Shown here in pieces: positions 8,319 to 17,813 of a stretch of 64,000 bases of DNA. Source of the stretch: Wenyingzhuangia fucanilytica (GTDB lineage Bacteria > Bacteroidota > Bacteroidia > Flavobacteriales > Flavobacteriaceae). The stretch lies in NCBI RefSeq assembly GCF_001697185.1, contig NZ_CP014224.1, positions 3,208,501 through 3,272,500 on the forward strand, in the 5' to 3' direction. A program made the position numbers and the translations under genes. How positions within the stretch are numbered: position 1 is the first letter of the stretch; each line of letters opens with the position of its first letter. Below the pieces are notes generated by a model that worked only from the letters and a program-made list of their open reading frames with translations, did not search any database and was not told the DNA's origin.

Positions 8319-9056
8319 TTACTTTAACCAGTCGTAACCTTTAGCTTCTAATTCTAAAGCCAATTCTTTACCTCCTGATTTTACTATTTTACCATCTGCT
8401 AAAACGTGTACAAAATCTGGAACGATATAATCTAACAAACGTTGATAGTGAGTAATTACAACTACTGCATTATCTTTAGATTTTAACTTATTTACTCCGT
8501 TAGCTACAATTCTTAAAGCATCAATATCTAATCCTGAATCTGTTTCATCCAAAATTGCCAATTTAGGCTCTAACATTGCCATTTGAAAAATTTCGTTACG
8601 CTTTTTTTCTCCTCCAGAAAATCCTTCGTTTAAAGAACGAGACAAGAAAGTTTTATCAATTTCTAATAAAGCTGCTTTTTCTTTAATTTTCTTTAACATT
8701 TCAGCCGCAGGCATATCTTCTAAACCTTGAGCTTTACGCTTAGCGTTAATAGCGGTTTTAATGAAGTTTGTTACTGTTACACCTGGAATCTCTACAGGAT
8801 ATTGAAAAGATAAAAACACTCCTTTATGAGCTCTTTCATCTGGTCCTAATTCACTTAAATCCTCACCCTCTAAAGTAATAGATCCTTCAGTTACTTCATA
8901 ATTTTCATTTCCAGTAACTACAGAAGCAAGCGTACTTTTACCAGCTCCATTTGGTCCCATAATAGCGTGAACCTCACCTGCTTTTACTTCAATATTCAAT
9001 CCTTTTAAGATATCGTTATCTTCTACTTTTGCGTGTAAATTTTCTATTTTTAACAT
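8319..9056 (-). CDS. sufC: Fe-S cluster assembly ATPase SufC
   Basis: ABC-type ATPase of the SufBC2D complex. Walker A is GPNGAGKST (about 34-42), the ABC signature is the SufC-specific FSGGEKKR, and Walker B is LAILDETDSGLD. Its 245 residues are standard. It is separated from sufB by the inserted four-helix-bundle gene rather than following it directly. Confidence 0.96.
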   Translation of the reverse strand: MLKIENLHAKVEDNDILKGLNIEVKAGEVHAIMGPNGAGKSTLASVVTGNENYEVTEGSITLEGEDLSELGPDERAHKGVFLSFQYPVEIPGVTVTNFIKTAINAKRKAQGLEDMPAAEMLKKIKEKAALLEIDKTFLSRSLNEGFSGGEKKRNEIFQMAMLEPKLAILDETDSGLDIDALRIVANGVNKLKSKDNAVVVITHYQRLLDYIVPDFVHVLADGKIVKSGGKELALELEAKGYDWLK

Positions 9057-9063
9057 TCTATGA

Positions 9064-9526
9064 ATAGTTTTAAAGTTAAAAGTTGCAAAGTTATCAAGTA
9101 ACTTTATAGAACTCCAACTCTATTTATTTAAATATTTTATTAAACCACTTATAATTTTTGAAATCTCTAAAACTTCATTTATTAATTTGTCAAATTGTAT
9201 TTCATCAATATATTTTAAATCAAAAGCTAAATATAATTGTGACCTAACTTCTCCTGCTGATGCTTTTGCTATATATAAAAAATGAATAAATTCTTTATTT
9301 GTATTTCGTTCAAACCCTTCTGCTATATTAGAAGATATTGAAACTGAAGCTCTTCTTATTTGTCTTGCTAAATCAAAATCTTTAGAAAAAAACCCATCAT
9401 TTGTAATTGTGTAAATTACTTTGTTGAATAGTCTTGCTTTTTTCCAAGCTTCAATTTCCTCAAAAGAACTAAACCGAGCCAAACTTAAAACACTTTTTAC
9501 TTTATAACTTTTTAACTTGACAACTC
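9064..9526 (-). mobile_element. Possible insertion unit carrying the four-helix-bundle gene
   Basis: The ORF is bordered on both sides by AAGTT-rich sequence. At the left, AAAGTTA-TCAAG-TAACTTT (9087-9105) is itself a palindrome. At the right, the reverse strand reads GTCAAGTTAAAAAGTTATAAAG in inverted orientation to the left side. The hexamer CAACTC occurs at 9115-9120 and 9521-9526. It interrupts an operon that is usually contiguous. There is no transposase, so mobility is an inference. Confidence 0.4.
9120..9482 (-). CDS. Four-helix bundle protein (S23/IVS-type)
   Basis: The 120-residue protein has the family pattern: FEEIEAWKKARLFNKVIY, then ARQIRRASVSISSNIAEGFERNTNKEFIHFLYIAKASAGEVRSQL, split here over helices 2-3. 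This family (S23 ribosomal protein/IVS ORF, related in fold to the Avd protein of diversity-generating retroelements) is very common in Bacteroidota and often sits in odd places. Its role is unknown. The start is a TTG giving MARFSSFEE. It lies between sufB and sufC on the same strand and would be co-transcribed. No other retroelement part is nearby. Confidence 0.8.
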   Translation of the reverse strand: MARFSSFEEIEAWKKARLFNKVIYTITNDGFFSKDFDLARQIRRASVSISSNIAEGFERNTNKEFIHFLYIAKASAGEVRSQLYLAFDLKYIDEIQFDKLINEVLEISKIISGLIKYLNK

Positions 9527-9533
9527 ATTTTTA

Positions 9534-10982
9534 TTATCCAACACTTCCTTCTAAACTGATTTCTAATAATTTTTGTGCTTCTACAGCAAACTCCATTGGT
9601 AATTTATTTAATACCTCTTTACTAAATCCGTTTACAATTAATGCAATCGCTTTTTCAGTATCTATACCACGTTGGTTACAGTAAAACAATTGATCTTCAC
9701 CAATTTTACTTGTAGTTGCCTCATGCTCTATTTTAGCCGATTTGTTTTTAACCTCTATATATGGAAAAGTATGTGCTCCACATAAATCACCCATCAACAA
9801 AGAATCACATTGAGAGAAGTTACGAGCATTTTCTGCTTTAGGATTTACCCTTACCAAACCTCTATAACTATTGTGAGAATGTCCAGCAGAAATACCTTTA
9901 GAAATAATTGTACTCTTAGTATTATTCCCTAAGTGTACCATTTTTGTTCCTGTATCTGCTTGTTGATAATTATTTGTTACTGCAATAGAATAAAATTCTC
10001 CAGTAGAATTATCACCTTTTAAAATACATGATGGATATTTCCAAGTTACCGCAGAACCTGTTTCTACTTGTGTCCAAGATACTTTTGCGTTCTTTTCACA
10101 AACAGCTCTTTTGGTTACAAAATTGTAAACCCCACCTTTACCAGCAGCATCTCCAGGGAACCAGTTTTGAACAGTTGAATATTTAATTTCAGCATCATCT
10201 AAAGCTATTAACTCTACCACTGCTGCATGCAATTGATTTTCATCTCTACTTGGTGCAGTACATCCTTCTAAATAACTTACAAAAGAACCTTCATCAGCAA
10301 TTACCAATGTACGCTCAAACTGCCCCGTTCCACTTTCGTTAATACGGAAATAAGTAGACAATTCCATTGGACAAGTAACTCCTTTTGGAATATAACAGAA
10401 AGAACCATCTGTAAACACAGCTGAATTTAATGCTGCATAAAAGTTATCTGTTTTAGGAACTACAGAACCCATATATTTCTTTACCAATTCTGGATGCTCT
10501 TTAATTGCTTCAGAAATTGGACAGAAAATAATTCCTTTTTCGTTTAGGGTCTTTTTAAATGTTGTAGCTACAGAAACAGAATCCACTACAATATCTACTG
10601 CAATGTTTTGTAATTTCTTTTGTTCATCAACAGAAATTCCTAGTTTTTTATACATTTCTAACAACTCAGGATCTACATCATCTAAGCTTTTGTTAGGATC
10701 CGCTTTTTTAGGTGCAGAATAGTAACTAATGTTTTGAAAATCTGGTTTTTCGTAACGTACGTTTGCCCATTCTGGCTCGGCCATAGCCTCCCATTTGCGG
10801 AAAGCATCTAAACGCCATTCCGTCATCCATTCTGGCTCTTCCTTTTTTAAAGAAATTGCTCTGATTACATCTTCATTAAGTCCTTTAGGAAATGTTTCTG
10901 CATCTAAATAAGTATAGAATCCATATTCATACTCTTTAGTTTTTAATTCTTCCCTTAAGTCGTCTTCTGTATATTTACTCAT
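9534..10982 (-). CDS. sufB: Fe-S cluster assembly protein SufB
   Basis: Scaffold subunit of SufBC2D on which clusters assemble. The N-terminus ([20 protein letters not shown]) fixes the start at the internal ATG at 10982, giving 482 residues. The core shows [24 protein letters not shown] and [23 protein letters not shown], with the conserved cysteines of the family. Downstream is the four-helix-bundle insertion, then sufC and sufD. Confidence 0.96.
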   Translation of the reverse strand: MSKYTEDDLREELKTKEYEYGFYTYLDAETFPKGLNEDVIRAISLKKEEPEWMTEWRLDAFRKWEAMAEPEWANVRYEKPDFQNISYYSAPKKADPNKSLDDVDPELLEMYKKLGISVDEQKKLQNIAVDIVVDSVSVATTFKKTLNEKGIIFCPISEAIKEHPELVKKYMGSVVPKTDNFYAALNSAVFTDGSFCYIPKGVTCPMELSTYFRINESGTGQFERTLVIADEGSFVSYLEGCTAPSRDENQLHAAVVELIALDDAEIKYSTVQNWFPGDAAGKGGVYNFVTKRAVCEKNAKVSWTQVETGSAVTWKYPSCILKGDNSTGEFYSIAVTNNYQQADTGTKMVHLGNNTKSTIISKGISAGHSHNSYRGLVRVNPKAENARNFSQCDSLLMGDLCGAHTFPYIEVKNKSAKIEHEATTSKIGEDQLFYCNQRGIDTEKAIALIVNGFSKEVLNKLPMEFAVEAQKLLEISLEGSVG

Positions 10983-11076
10983 TACTTCGTAATTAAAAAT
11001 TGAATATTCTAAACTCAAGTGCTATACTTAAATTTATCCTATTTCTCTCTTTTCTTATTTTTTTAATAAAACTTGA

Positions 11077-11406
11077 TTATAGTGAAAAACTTTCACCACA
11101 ACCACAAGTTCTGTTAGCATTAGGATTGTTAAAAACAAATCCTGTTCCGTTCAATCCTCCAGAATATTCCAAAGTTGTTCCTACTAGGTATAAAAAGCTT
11201 TTCTTATCAACAACAATCTTAACTCCGTTGTCTTCAAAAACTTTATCTCCTTCTTGTTGCTCTTTATCAAACTTTAAATCGTACGATAACCCAGAACATC
11301 CTCCACTCTTTACTCCCACTCTAACAAAATCATTAGCAGCATCATAACCATCATCGGTCATTAATTCTACAACTTTTTTCTTAGCGATATCCGATACTTT
11401 TATCAT
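11077..11406 (-). CDS. sufA: HesB/IscA-type iron-sulfur assembly protein (SufA-like)
   Basis: A-type Fe-S carrier that passes clusters to apoproteins. The three cluster cysteines are visible: GGCSGLSY near the middle, and CGCGESFSL at the C-terminus. The 109-residue length is typical. It is the first gene of the suf operon, 94 bases before sufB. Assignment to SufA rather than ErpA or IscA rests on the operon. Confidence 0.9.
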   Translation of the reverse strand: MIKVSDIAKKKVVELMTDDGYDAANDFVRVGVKSGGCSGLSYDLKFDKEQQEGDKVFEDNGVKIVVDKKSFLYLVGTTLEYSGGLNGTGFVFNNPNANRTCGCGESFSL

Positions 11407-11435
11407 AACTTAAATAGATTAAATCTAAACGTCCG

Positions 11436-11443
11436 CAAATTTA
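11436..11443 (-). promoter_or_regulatory. -7 promoter box for the suf operon
   Basis: The reverse strand reads TAAATTTG followed by CGG, a perfect TAnnTTTG, 29 bases upstream of the sufA-like start. Confidence 0.6.
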
Positions 11444-11519
11444 CCATTTTTAAACTGATTTTTATCATTAGAGATATGAATAATATTTATTATACAATAG
11501 ACTTCCTCAATGTAAAATG

Positions 11520-11527
11520 TATCTTTG
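11520..11527 (+). promoter_or_regulatory. -7 promoter box for thiL
   Basis: TATCTTTG followed by CG matches TAnnTTTG. It overlaps the upstream in-frame TTG at 11525, so translation must begin further downstream (ATG at 11597). Confidence 0.6.
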
Positions 11528-11596
11528 CGAATTATTAGTGATTTCTTATACTTCATTAGTAGTTTAAATACACAAACCTTTCAAATTTCAAAGTAT

Positions 11597-12661
11597 ATGT
11601 TAGAAGATAAAGCGCCTCAAAAAACAGACATTGCAAGTCTAGGAGAATTTGGTTTAATTTCTCACTTAACACAATATTTTACCATTACTCAAAATTCAAC
11701 TGTTAAAGGTGTAGGTGATGATTGTGCTGTTTTAGATGCAAAAGGTTTAAAAACCCTTGTTACTACAGATTTGTTAGTAGAAGGAATTCACTTTAACTTA
11801 TCGTACATGCCATTAAAGCATTTAGGATATAAAGCCGTAATGGTTAATTTATCTGATGTATATGCCATGAATGCAGAAGCTAGTCAGATTACAGTATCTA
11901 TTGCTTTGTCAAACAGATTTCCTTTAGAAGCTGTAGAAGAATTGTACAGTGGAATTCAATTAGCTTGTGAAAAATACAATGTTGATTTAGTTGGAGGTGA
12001 TACTACCTCATCTACCAAAGGGTTGCTAATAAGCGTAACTGCAATTGGGCATGCCGAAGATGATAAAATTACTTACCGTAACACCGCAAAAGAAAATGAT
12101 TTACTAGTGGTTACTGGTGATTTAGGAGCTGCTTATTTAGGTTTTCAAGTTTTAGAACGCGAAAAACAAGTGTTTGAAGTAGATCCAAACAATCAACCTG
12201 ATTTAGATGAATACACTTATTTAATTGAACGTCAATTAAAGCCAGAAGCTAGAAAAGATATTGTTAAAATTTTACATGATTTAGAGGTTGTACCCACTTC
12301 TATGATTGACATTTCTGATGGTTTATCATCCGAAGCCATTCATATTTGTCAGCAATCAAAAGTAGGATGTAATATTTATGAAGATAAACTTCCTTTAGAC
12401 CCTCAAGTAATTTCTACTTGCGAAGAATTTGATTTAAACAGCACCACAGTTGCCCTAAATGGTGGAGAGGATTATGAATTATTGTTCACCATTGCTCAAA
12501 GTGATTTTGATAAAATTAAAGGAAATCCACACTTAACTGTTATTGGTCACATGACTGATGAGGCTAGTGGAATGAATTTAATTACTCGTGGATCTAATCA
12601 ATCTGTACCTTTAACTGCACAGGGTTGGAATGCTTTGTTAGATCAAAATACTGATTCGTAA
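11597..12661 (+). CDS. thiL: Thiamine-monophosphate kinase ThiL
   Basis: Phosphorylates thiamine monophosphate to the active pyrophosphate. Motifs: GVGDDCAVL (metal/ATP site), TTDLLVEGIHF, NLSDVYAMNA, LVGGDTTSS and MIDISDGLSSE, all typical of the PurM-like fold. The ATG at 11597 (MLEDKAPQKTD) gives 354 residues. A longer reading would cover the promoter. It is a single gene with its own promoter and terminator, divergent from the suf operon. Confidence 0.93.
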   Translation: MLEDKAPQKTDIASLGEFGLISHLTQYFTITQNSTVKGVGDDCAVLDAKGLKTLVTTDLLVEGIHFNLSYMPLKHLGYKAVMVNLSDVYAMNAEASQITVSIALSNRFPLEAVEELYSGIQLACEKYNVDLVGGDTTSSTKGLLISVTAIGHAEDDKITYRNTAKENDLLVVTGDLGAAYLGFQVLEREKQVFEVDPNNQPDLDEYTYLIERQLKPEARKDIVKILHDLEVVPTSMIDISDGLSSEAIHICQQSKVGCNIYEDKLPLDPQVISTCEEFDLNSTTVALNGGEDYELLFTIAQSDFDKIKGNPHLTVIGHMTDEASGMNLITRGSNQSVPLTAQGWNALLDQNTDS

Positions 12662-12700
12662 ACAATGATGATGATTTACATCTACATCATCTAATAAATA

Positions 12701-12734
12701 AAAAAGTCCAAACTGATAAAGTTTGGACTTTTTT
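12701..12734 (+). terminator. Rho-independent terminator of thiL
   Basis: Hairpin arms AAAAAGTCCAAAC and GTTTGGACTTTTTT with a 7-base loop, 40 bases after the stop. Confidence 0.88.
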
Positions 12735-12741
12735 ATTTTAC

Positions 12742-12811
12742 AAGTTCTTGACTTCGCTCGCCCTCCTTAATCTCAAAACAGGTCATCGAGCGGAGACGAG
12801 ATGAGAAACTT
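12742..12811. repeat. GC-richer imperfect inverted repeat of the Bacteroidota dispersed type
   Basis: CTTGACTTCGCTCG on the left pairs with CGAGCGGAGACGAG on the right, with AAGTT/AACTT at the outer ends. The TCGACTGCGCTCGA-like core resembles short dispersed intergenic palindromes common in Flavobacteriia genomes. It is clearly richer in GC than its surroundings. No ORF is inside. Confidence 0.55.
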
Positions 12812-12851
12812 TTAAATTAGAGAACTTATTCCGAGAAAAGTCTTCCTATAA

Positions 12852-13562
12852 TTATTTAGCAACAAAAACCACATCCTCATCACTAACAATTTTTTCATTG
12901 TTAAAACGCAAATACACCCTTGCCAAAGCCAAAACATCTTGTTCACAATAACGAACAATTCTAGGTAGGTCATCTTGTTCATAAAAAACAGTTCCTACTT
13001 GGCTACCATCTATATCTCCTTTGGGACTTGGAACCCCTAATAAATGTGTTAATAGCTTTAAGGAAGTATAGTGTTTGTAATCTCCAAACTTCCACAACTC
13101 CAAAGTATCTAAATGTGGTATTTCCCATGGTTTTTTTCCAAACAAGTTTAATTTAACAGGTAAATCTAACCCGTGCACAATCATTCTACGAGCAATAAAA
13201 GGGAAATCGAACTCTTTAGCGTTATGACCACATAAAAGCTGTTGTGGTTGATTAAAATGAACTTCTAACAACTTTTTAAAACCTATTAAAATTTCTTTCT
13301 CGTCTTTAGAGGCAAAAGAGGTGATTCTTAATTCTTGGTTAACAAAATACCCAACAGATATACACACAACTTTTCCAAATTCTGCCCAAATTCCTGCATT
13401 GCTATAAAACTCTTCCGCACTTATTTCCTCGCCTCTTTTATAAGCCGTTTTGTTTTCAAACAAGTCTTTTTCAACATCAGGAACTTCAGAAAACGTTTTG
13501 TACAATGGAACTGTTTCAATATCTAAAAAGAGAATATTTTCTTTTTGAGTTTTAAAATTCAT
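12852..13562 (-). CDS. 3'-5' exonuclease, PolB-exonuclease-like (DnaQ fold)
   Basis: Predicted DEDD-type exonuclease of the PolB-related family. The first catalytic pair is in FLDIETVP, the second region is LCGHNAKEFDFPFIARRM, and the third is RYCEQDVLALARVY. At 236 residues it is a stand-alone exonuclease domain without a polymerase. Its substrate is unknown; a role in DNA repair or RNA processing is inferred. It is a single gene, with its ATG at 13562. Confidence 0.8.
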   Translation of the reverse strand: MNFKTQKENILFLDIETVPLYKTFSEVPDVEKDLFENKTAYKRGEEISAEEFYSNAGIWAEFGKVVCISVGYFVNQELRITSFASKDEKEILIGFKKLLEVHFNQPQQLLCGHNAKEFDFPFIARRMIVHGLDLPVKLNLFGKKPWEIPHLDTLELWKFGDYKHYTSLKLLTHLLGVPSPKGDIDGSQVGTVFYEQDDLPRIVRYCEQDVLALARVYLRFNNEKIVSDEDVVFVAK

Positions 13563-13604
13563 AACTAGCTTTTTCTTTTAAAGATAAAAAAAACTAAAAC
13601 GCAC

Positions 13605-13636
13605 AAAAAACCCCACCTTTAAAAAGGTGGGGTTTT
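13605..13636 (-). terminator. Rho-independent terminator of the beta-helix lipoprotein gene
   Basis: AAAACCCCACCTTT pairs perfectly with AAAGGTGGGGTTTT just past the stop of the reverse-strand gene. It can also serve as a roadblock for the opposite direction. Confidence 0.88.
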
Positions 13637-13658
13637 GATATTTTATAAAATATTAACC

Positions 13659-14780
13659 TTATTGGATGTCAGAAGCCCAAGATGGTTTAGCAGCTCCATT
13701 TCCAGCTCCTGTAGCAGTTGTAGCACCTGAAAAAGTAGCTACATTTAAATCTGCTCCTACCTCAGTAAATTGATAGTCAGTAATTGTAAAATCACCTGCA
13801 GAAACTCTTGCAGCAGCAGCTGTATCGTCTCCAGAAATTTTACAAGCAGTAGCTATACCATCAACAAATAAATTTGTATAAGCTTGCTTACCTCCTCCTT
13901 CTTTAAAGTTGATCGCTTGTTCTGAAGCTGTAAAGTCTGTACCTCCTTTTACAATAGAAACATTGTTAATTGTAGCATCTGTCATTGGAGTAACAGCTCC
14001 ATCATTACCGTTGTTAGATCCTTCAATACCTGCTTTTGTTACACCTGAAATATAAACATAGTTTATAGTACCTACATATCCATCTGCAAAATCTAAAGAA
14101 TCGTCATATGCATTTTCTATAACAAGATGATCAGCATTTACTGCACCTCCAAAAAACTCAATTCCATCATCACCTGATTCATAAGCATAGATATGATTAA
14201 CTGTAGTACCAGAACCAACTGCAAAGAAAGAAACTCCATTAAACTCTTTGCTTGCCGTAAATTTAGCACCTGTATATTCTATTCTTAAATATTCAATAGT
14301 ACCTGAAGAATCTGAATTATCAGAACCTCCATAACTTAATGCTCCTACTTCAGAAGTACCATCTGCTCCTGTATTAGCAATACCGTTACCGCAAATTACT
14401 AAACCTCCCCAATCACTTTGAGCTTTTGATGATTTTCCAGAAGTCATAACCACAGGATTACCTGCTACACCATTAATATTAATTGTTGCATTTCTTTCTA
14501 CAGCAATATATAAAGATGTTGCCTCTTCTGTTGCAGAAGATTCGATTCTTGTTCCTGCAGGAATTGTTAATGTTGCTCCAGATCTAACAACTAAAGCTCC
14601 TGTTAAAGTGTATGTTTCTGAAGCATCTAGAGTAACAACTCCTTCTGTGATGTCTCCTTTTAAATCATTTACTTTTAACTCAAAAGAGCCATTATCTCCT
14701 CCATTGTCATCGTTATCTTTATTACAACTTGTGAAGGTTAATGCTGCAATAGCTAACATTGATAAAATTGATTTTTTCAT
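13659..14780 (-). CDS. Surface lipoprotein with right-handed beta-helix repeats
   Basis: The ATG at 14780 gives a signal peptide with lipobox (FTSC) followed by an acidic NKDNDDNGGDNG linker typical of surface-exposed Bacteroidota lipoproteins. The rest is a Gly/Asp/Ala-rich parallel beta-helix (SGATLTIPAGTRIESS, WGGLVICGNG, GDDGIEFFGG, YDDSLDFADGY). No catalytic motif is clear. It lies directly after a large TonB receptor. Its upstream region holds three TTAAG repeats at 11-bp period, which suggests common control with the PhoB-like regulator next door. A role as a receptor partner or phosphate-compound binder is inference. Confidence 0.7.
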   Translation of the reverse strand: MKKSILSMLAIAALTFTSCNKDNDDNGGDNGSFELKVNDLKGDITEGVVTLDASETYTLTGALVVRSGATLTIPAGTRIESSATEEATSLYIAVERNATININGVAGNPVVMTSGKSSKAQSDWGGLVICGNGIANTGADGTSEVGALSYGGSDNSDSSGTIEYLRIEYTGAKFTASKEFNGVSFFAVGSGTTVNHIYAYESGDDGIEFFGGAVNADHLVIENAYDDSLDFADGYVGTINYVYISGVTKAGIEGSNNGNDGAVTPMTDATINNVSIVKGGTDFTASEQAINFKEGGGKQAYTNLFVDGIATACKISGDDTAAAARVSAGDFTITDYQFTEVGADLNVATFSGATTATGAGNGAAKPSWASDIQ

Positions 14781-14855
14781 CTTAAATAAAATTTTGTTTT
14801 GTTTATGTTTCAAATTTTTGTTGTCACAAAGAAAATACAAACACCTCTATATCAT

Positions 14856-14884
14856 CGTTAAGGACTTATTAAGTTGTTGTTAAG
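14856..14884. promoter_or_regulatory. Pho-box-like triple direct repeat upstream of the beta-helix lipoprotein
   Basis: CGTTAAG, TATTAAG and TGTTAAG begin at 14856, 14867 and 14878, exactly 11 bases apart. Direct repeats of 11 bp are the architecture bound by PhoB/OmpR-family regulators. The array is about 23-50 bases upstream of a weak -7 box on the reverse strand (14826-14833). Confidence 0.5.
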
Positions 14885-14913
14885 TATGATTTGAATATTG
14901 TAAAATTATTGTT

Positions 14914-14949
14914 AACAAAAAAGGTGGACATATGTCCACCTTTTTTGTT
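14914..14949 (-). terminator. Rho-independent terminator of the large TonB receptor gene
   Basis: A perfect palindrome centred on CATATG: AAAAAAGGTGGACATATG and its complement, with A and T runs on each side, 21 bases beyond the stop. Confidence 0.9.
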
Positions 14950-14970
14950 TTATCTTTATAAGCTAAGTCA

Positions 14971-17733
14971 TTAAAAAGTATACCCTAACGACAAACTAAA
15001 ACTTGTTCCTGTTTTATATGAACTAACCAATATATCATCTACAATACTACCTGGTACATCACTTTGCACTTGTTCTCTCTTATAAACTGGATTTAATATG
15101 TTTTTTATCGATAGTCCAACTTTAAGTTTCTCCGAAAGATTAGATTTTAATATAAAATCTAATTGATTAATTGATTTATCAACTAAGTTCCCTCTATTAG
15201 AAGTACCTAAAACGGCTAGTTTATCTGAGAAATACCCATATGAAAGTGTTGCTGTTAAATCCTTGTTTTCTGAAATCTCTCTAAAAAAACTAACATCTGC
15301 ATTTGCTAAAACATCAGAAGCTCCTGCAAGTCTAGAGTTCTCAAATGTAAAATCAGCAGAAATTTCATTTTCTCTCTTTACTTTTTCAGAATCTAATTCT
15401 TGATCATGATATATATATGATGCATTTAATCCGAATGATAATTTTGTTTGTAACAAATCTTCGTTTTCTACAACAAAAAGATTTTTTCTTAATTCAAATT
15501 CTACCCCAATGGCTTTTGCAACATCTCCACTATTCACATAACTAATATCTGTTGATGGACTAATAAACACCGCATTAATTGGGTTTTGAATGATTTTTCC
15601 AAAAGTTGTTACAGAAACTAATTCACCATTTCCTGGAAATAATTCCCACCCTAAATCTAAGTTGTAATTTGTAGACTCATATAAATCTGGATTTCCAATA
15701 TATGCTTGGTTAACTTCCTCGAACAACATTTTTACTTTTTCCTTAAACTGTGGTAAAGTATATGTTTGACTAAAAGCTAGTTTTAAATTTTGTTTATCAT
15801 TTAATTTAAATTTTGAAATTAAACTTGGTAAAACTTTTAATGCTGTAAAATCTGAACTATCTCCTGCTGGCTGCAATGAAGTTTTATAATCAATTAACTG
15901 ACTAACTGATTCTATTCTAGTACCCAATATAGTTGTTAACCTAGGCGTTAATTTGTATTGTAAACTTAAAAACAATGAGTTTACAAAAAGTGACCCCTCG
16001 TATGAGTTATTAATTGCTCTTACTACATCACTTCCGTTAAACATAGATGGATTAAAAAAAGAATCTACATTATGTATGTCTTGTTTTGAAAAATTAAATT
16101 TATTTTCTTTAGGAAAAAATGAATACTGATTTGACACAAAATCTATTGATTTAAACCTCCCTGAATACCCTACTGTGAATTTCCCTTTATAATCTTCCTC
16201 ATCACTAGCAAATTTATATGATGCTGAAAGATTCGTTGAAAATTCATTTTCGTTTAAATCCTGAAAGAATCTATGATTATGAATAGACGAATTCACATAA
16301 AAAGTATAGTTATCTGAACCATCTCTAGAAGGAACGAAAGTATTTTGCATACGATCCGGAATAACATTGTTTAAGAGACTGTATCCAACAGCCCAATCAA
16401 TATCTAACTTTTCATTTAAGTTATGTTTACCTACTAATTGATTAACGATTAACTGAGTTTTATCAAATGTACCTCTTTTAATGAACCCACTAAAATCTGT
16501 ACTATTTACACCTCCATCAAAATCTTGATTTGTTCCTTCATACTCACTATATTCTTGAGATGTTGAATTTAAAAACAACGTAGTAAATAAAATTGAATTC
16601 TGTTGGTTAATTTTATAATCTGCTGTTCCCATAACAGTAGTATTGGTACCATATTTATACGATTTTTTATTAAAATCAGAATTGATAAAACCTTGTGCAC
16701 TAATATTACCTCTACTCACTCCTTCTACATATTTATTATCTGCATCGAATGAACCTGTAATAAAAGCGTTTATTTTACCCGCTTCTCCCAAATCAAATTT
16801 CTTTCCACCAGATAAAGAAACACTATTATTCAATGTGTTTTTTCTTGTTTGTCTATCCCAACTAGTTGAGTAATTCGGAGATAAAGGATTAGATGGTCTT
16901 TCTACAGTTTTAAATCCAAAATAACTTGGACCATCTTGTAAATAAAAATTATCCAAACCTATTACATTACTGTTAGCTCCTAATCCTAAACCTATTTTAG
17001 CATATGGAGTTCCTGAGAATTTCTTTGCATTAATATTAATATTTGCTCCCCCAAAGTCTGCATAATTTTGAGATTCAAAAGTTTTGCTTATCCCAACATA
17101 TTCAACGATATCTGTAGAAAAAATATCAAGACTTATGTTTTTGTTTGATGGATTGTTTGATGGTAATGGTAATCCATTTAAAGTAGTAACATTATATCTA
17201 TCTCCTAAACCTCTTACAAAAATACTTCCAGAACCCCCTTCTTGTTTAGTAACCCCAGCAGCCTTTGTAACAGCCGTTGCAACATCTCCAACTCCTTTTT
17301 TAGAAAGTTCTTCTGCTCCAATTGCTGTTACAATTTCAACAGCATCTTTTTGCACTTCCATTAAAGCCTCTTCACTCTCTTTATTGATAACAGCGGTTAA
17401 AACTACTGCATCTAAGGCATCGGCAACAGATTTCATTACGATAGTAATGTTTTGTGTAGCTCCTGCTTTTACGGTAACTTGTTTTTTTACAGTTTCGTAC
17501 CCAACAAAATCAAAAACAAGAGTATGCACTCCTGCTGTTAATTGAATGGAGTAATTTCCATCAAAGTCTGAAGTAGTACCAACGCTATTGTTTGTACTAT
17601 CATAAACACTAACAAAAGGTAAAGGCTCTAAGCCCATATCCTGATCTTGAATTTTTCCTGAAATGGTTCCTTTTGATTGTGCAACTGTTAATACACTCAC
17701 CAAAGTAAAAAATGTAACTAATAAATTTCTCAT
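14971..17733 (-). CDS. TonB-dependent outer-membrane receptor, likely phosphate-regulated
   Basis: A 920-residue receptor. Signal peptide (ending TVAQS), carboxypeptidase-like regulatory domain (about 25-110; GTISGKIQDQDMG, SVYDSTNNSVGT), plug domain (about 135-250; GSGSIFVRGLGDRYNVTTLNG), then a 22-strand-type barrel ending in FSLSLGYTF. There is no SusD partner, so this is not a classic glycan-uptake pair. It is divergent from a PhoB/PhoR-like two-component system, and the shared region has 11-bp TGTTAA repeats. Uptake of a phosphorus compound is therefore a reasonable inference. ATG 17733 is preferred over the TTG two codons upstream. Confidence 0.85.
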   Translation of the reverse strand: MRNLLVTFFTLVSVLTVAQSKGTISGKIQDQDMGLEPLPFVSVYDSTNNSVGTTSDFDGNYSIQLTAGVHTLVFDFVGYETVKKQVTVKAGATQNITIVMKSVADALDAVVLTAVINKESEEALMEVQKDAVEIVTAIGAEELSKKGVGDVATAVTKAAGVTKQEGGSGSIFVRGLGDRYNVTTLNGLPLPSNNPSNKNISLDIFSTDIVEYVGISKTFESQNYADFGGANININAKKFSGTPYAKIGLGLGANSNVIGLDNFYLQDGPSYFGFKTVERPSNPLSPNYSTSWDRQTRKNTLNNSVSLSGGKKFDLGEAGKINAFITGSFDADNKYVEGVSRGNISAQGFINSDFNKKSYKYGTNTTVMGTADYKINQQNSILFTTLFLNSTSQEYSEYEGTNQDFDGGVNSTDFSGFIKRGTFDKTQLIVNQLVGKHNLNEKLDIDWAVGYSLLNNVIPDRMQNTFVPSRDGSDNYTFYVNSSIHNHRFFQDLNENEFSTNLSASYKFASDEEDYKGKFTVGYSGRFKSIDFVSNQYSFFPKENKFNFSKQDIHNVDSFFNPSMFNGSDVVRAINNSYEGSLFVNSLFLSLQYKLTPRLTTILGTRIESVSQLIDYKTSLQPAGDSSDFTALKVLPSLISKFKLNDKQNLKLAFSQTYTLPQFKEKVKMLFEEVNQAYIGNPDLYESTNYNLDLGWELFPGNGELVSVTTFGKIIQNPINAVFISPSTDISYVNSGDVAKAIGVEFELRKNLFVVENEDLLQTKLSFGLNASYIYHDQELDSEKVKRENEISADFTFENSRLAGASDVLANADVSFFREISENKDLTATLSYGYFSDKLAVLGTSNRGNLVDKSINQLDFILKSNLSEKLKVGLSIKNILNPVYKREQVQSDVPGSIVDDILVSSYKTGTSFSLSLGYTF

Positions 17734-17813
17734 TATCAATGCTATATTTGTTTAAAAGCGGTGCAAAAGTCTATAAATAATGCCTTAAAACGTGCAATAT
17801 ATCATTACCTTTA

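Noticed and set aside
9120-9482. Four-helix-bundle gene as the Avd part of a diversity-generating retroelement
   Set aside because: No reverse transcriptase, template repeat or variable repeat is present nearby.
14971-17733. TonB receptor plus downstream lipoprotein as a SusC/SusD pair
   Set aside because: The lipoprotein is a beta-helix, not a helical SusD, and a terminator lies between the two genes. The 11-bp repeats point to phosphate-type control instead.
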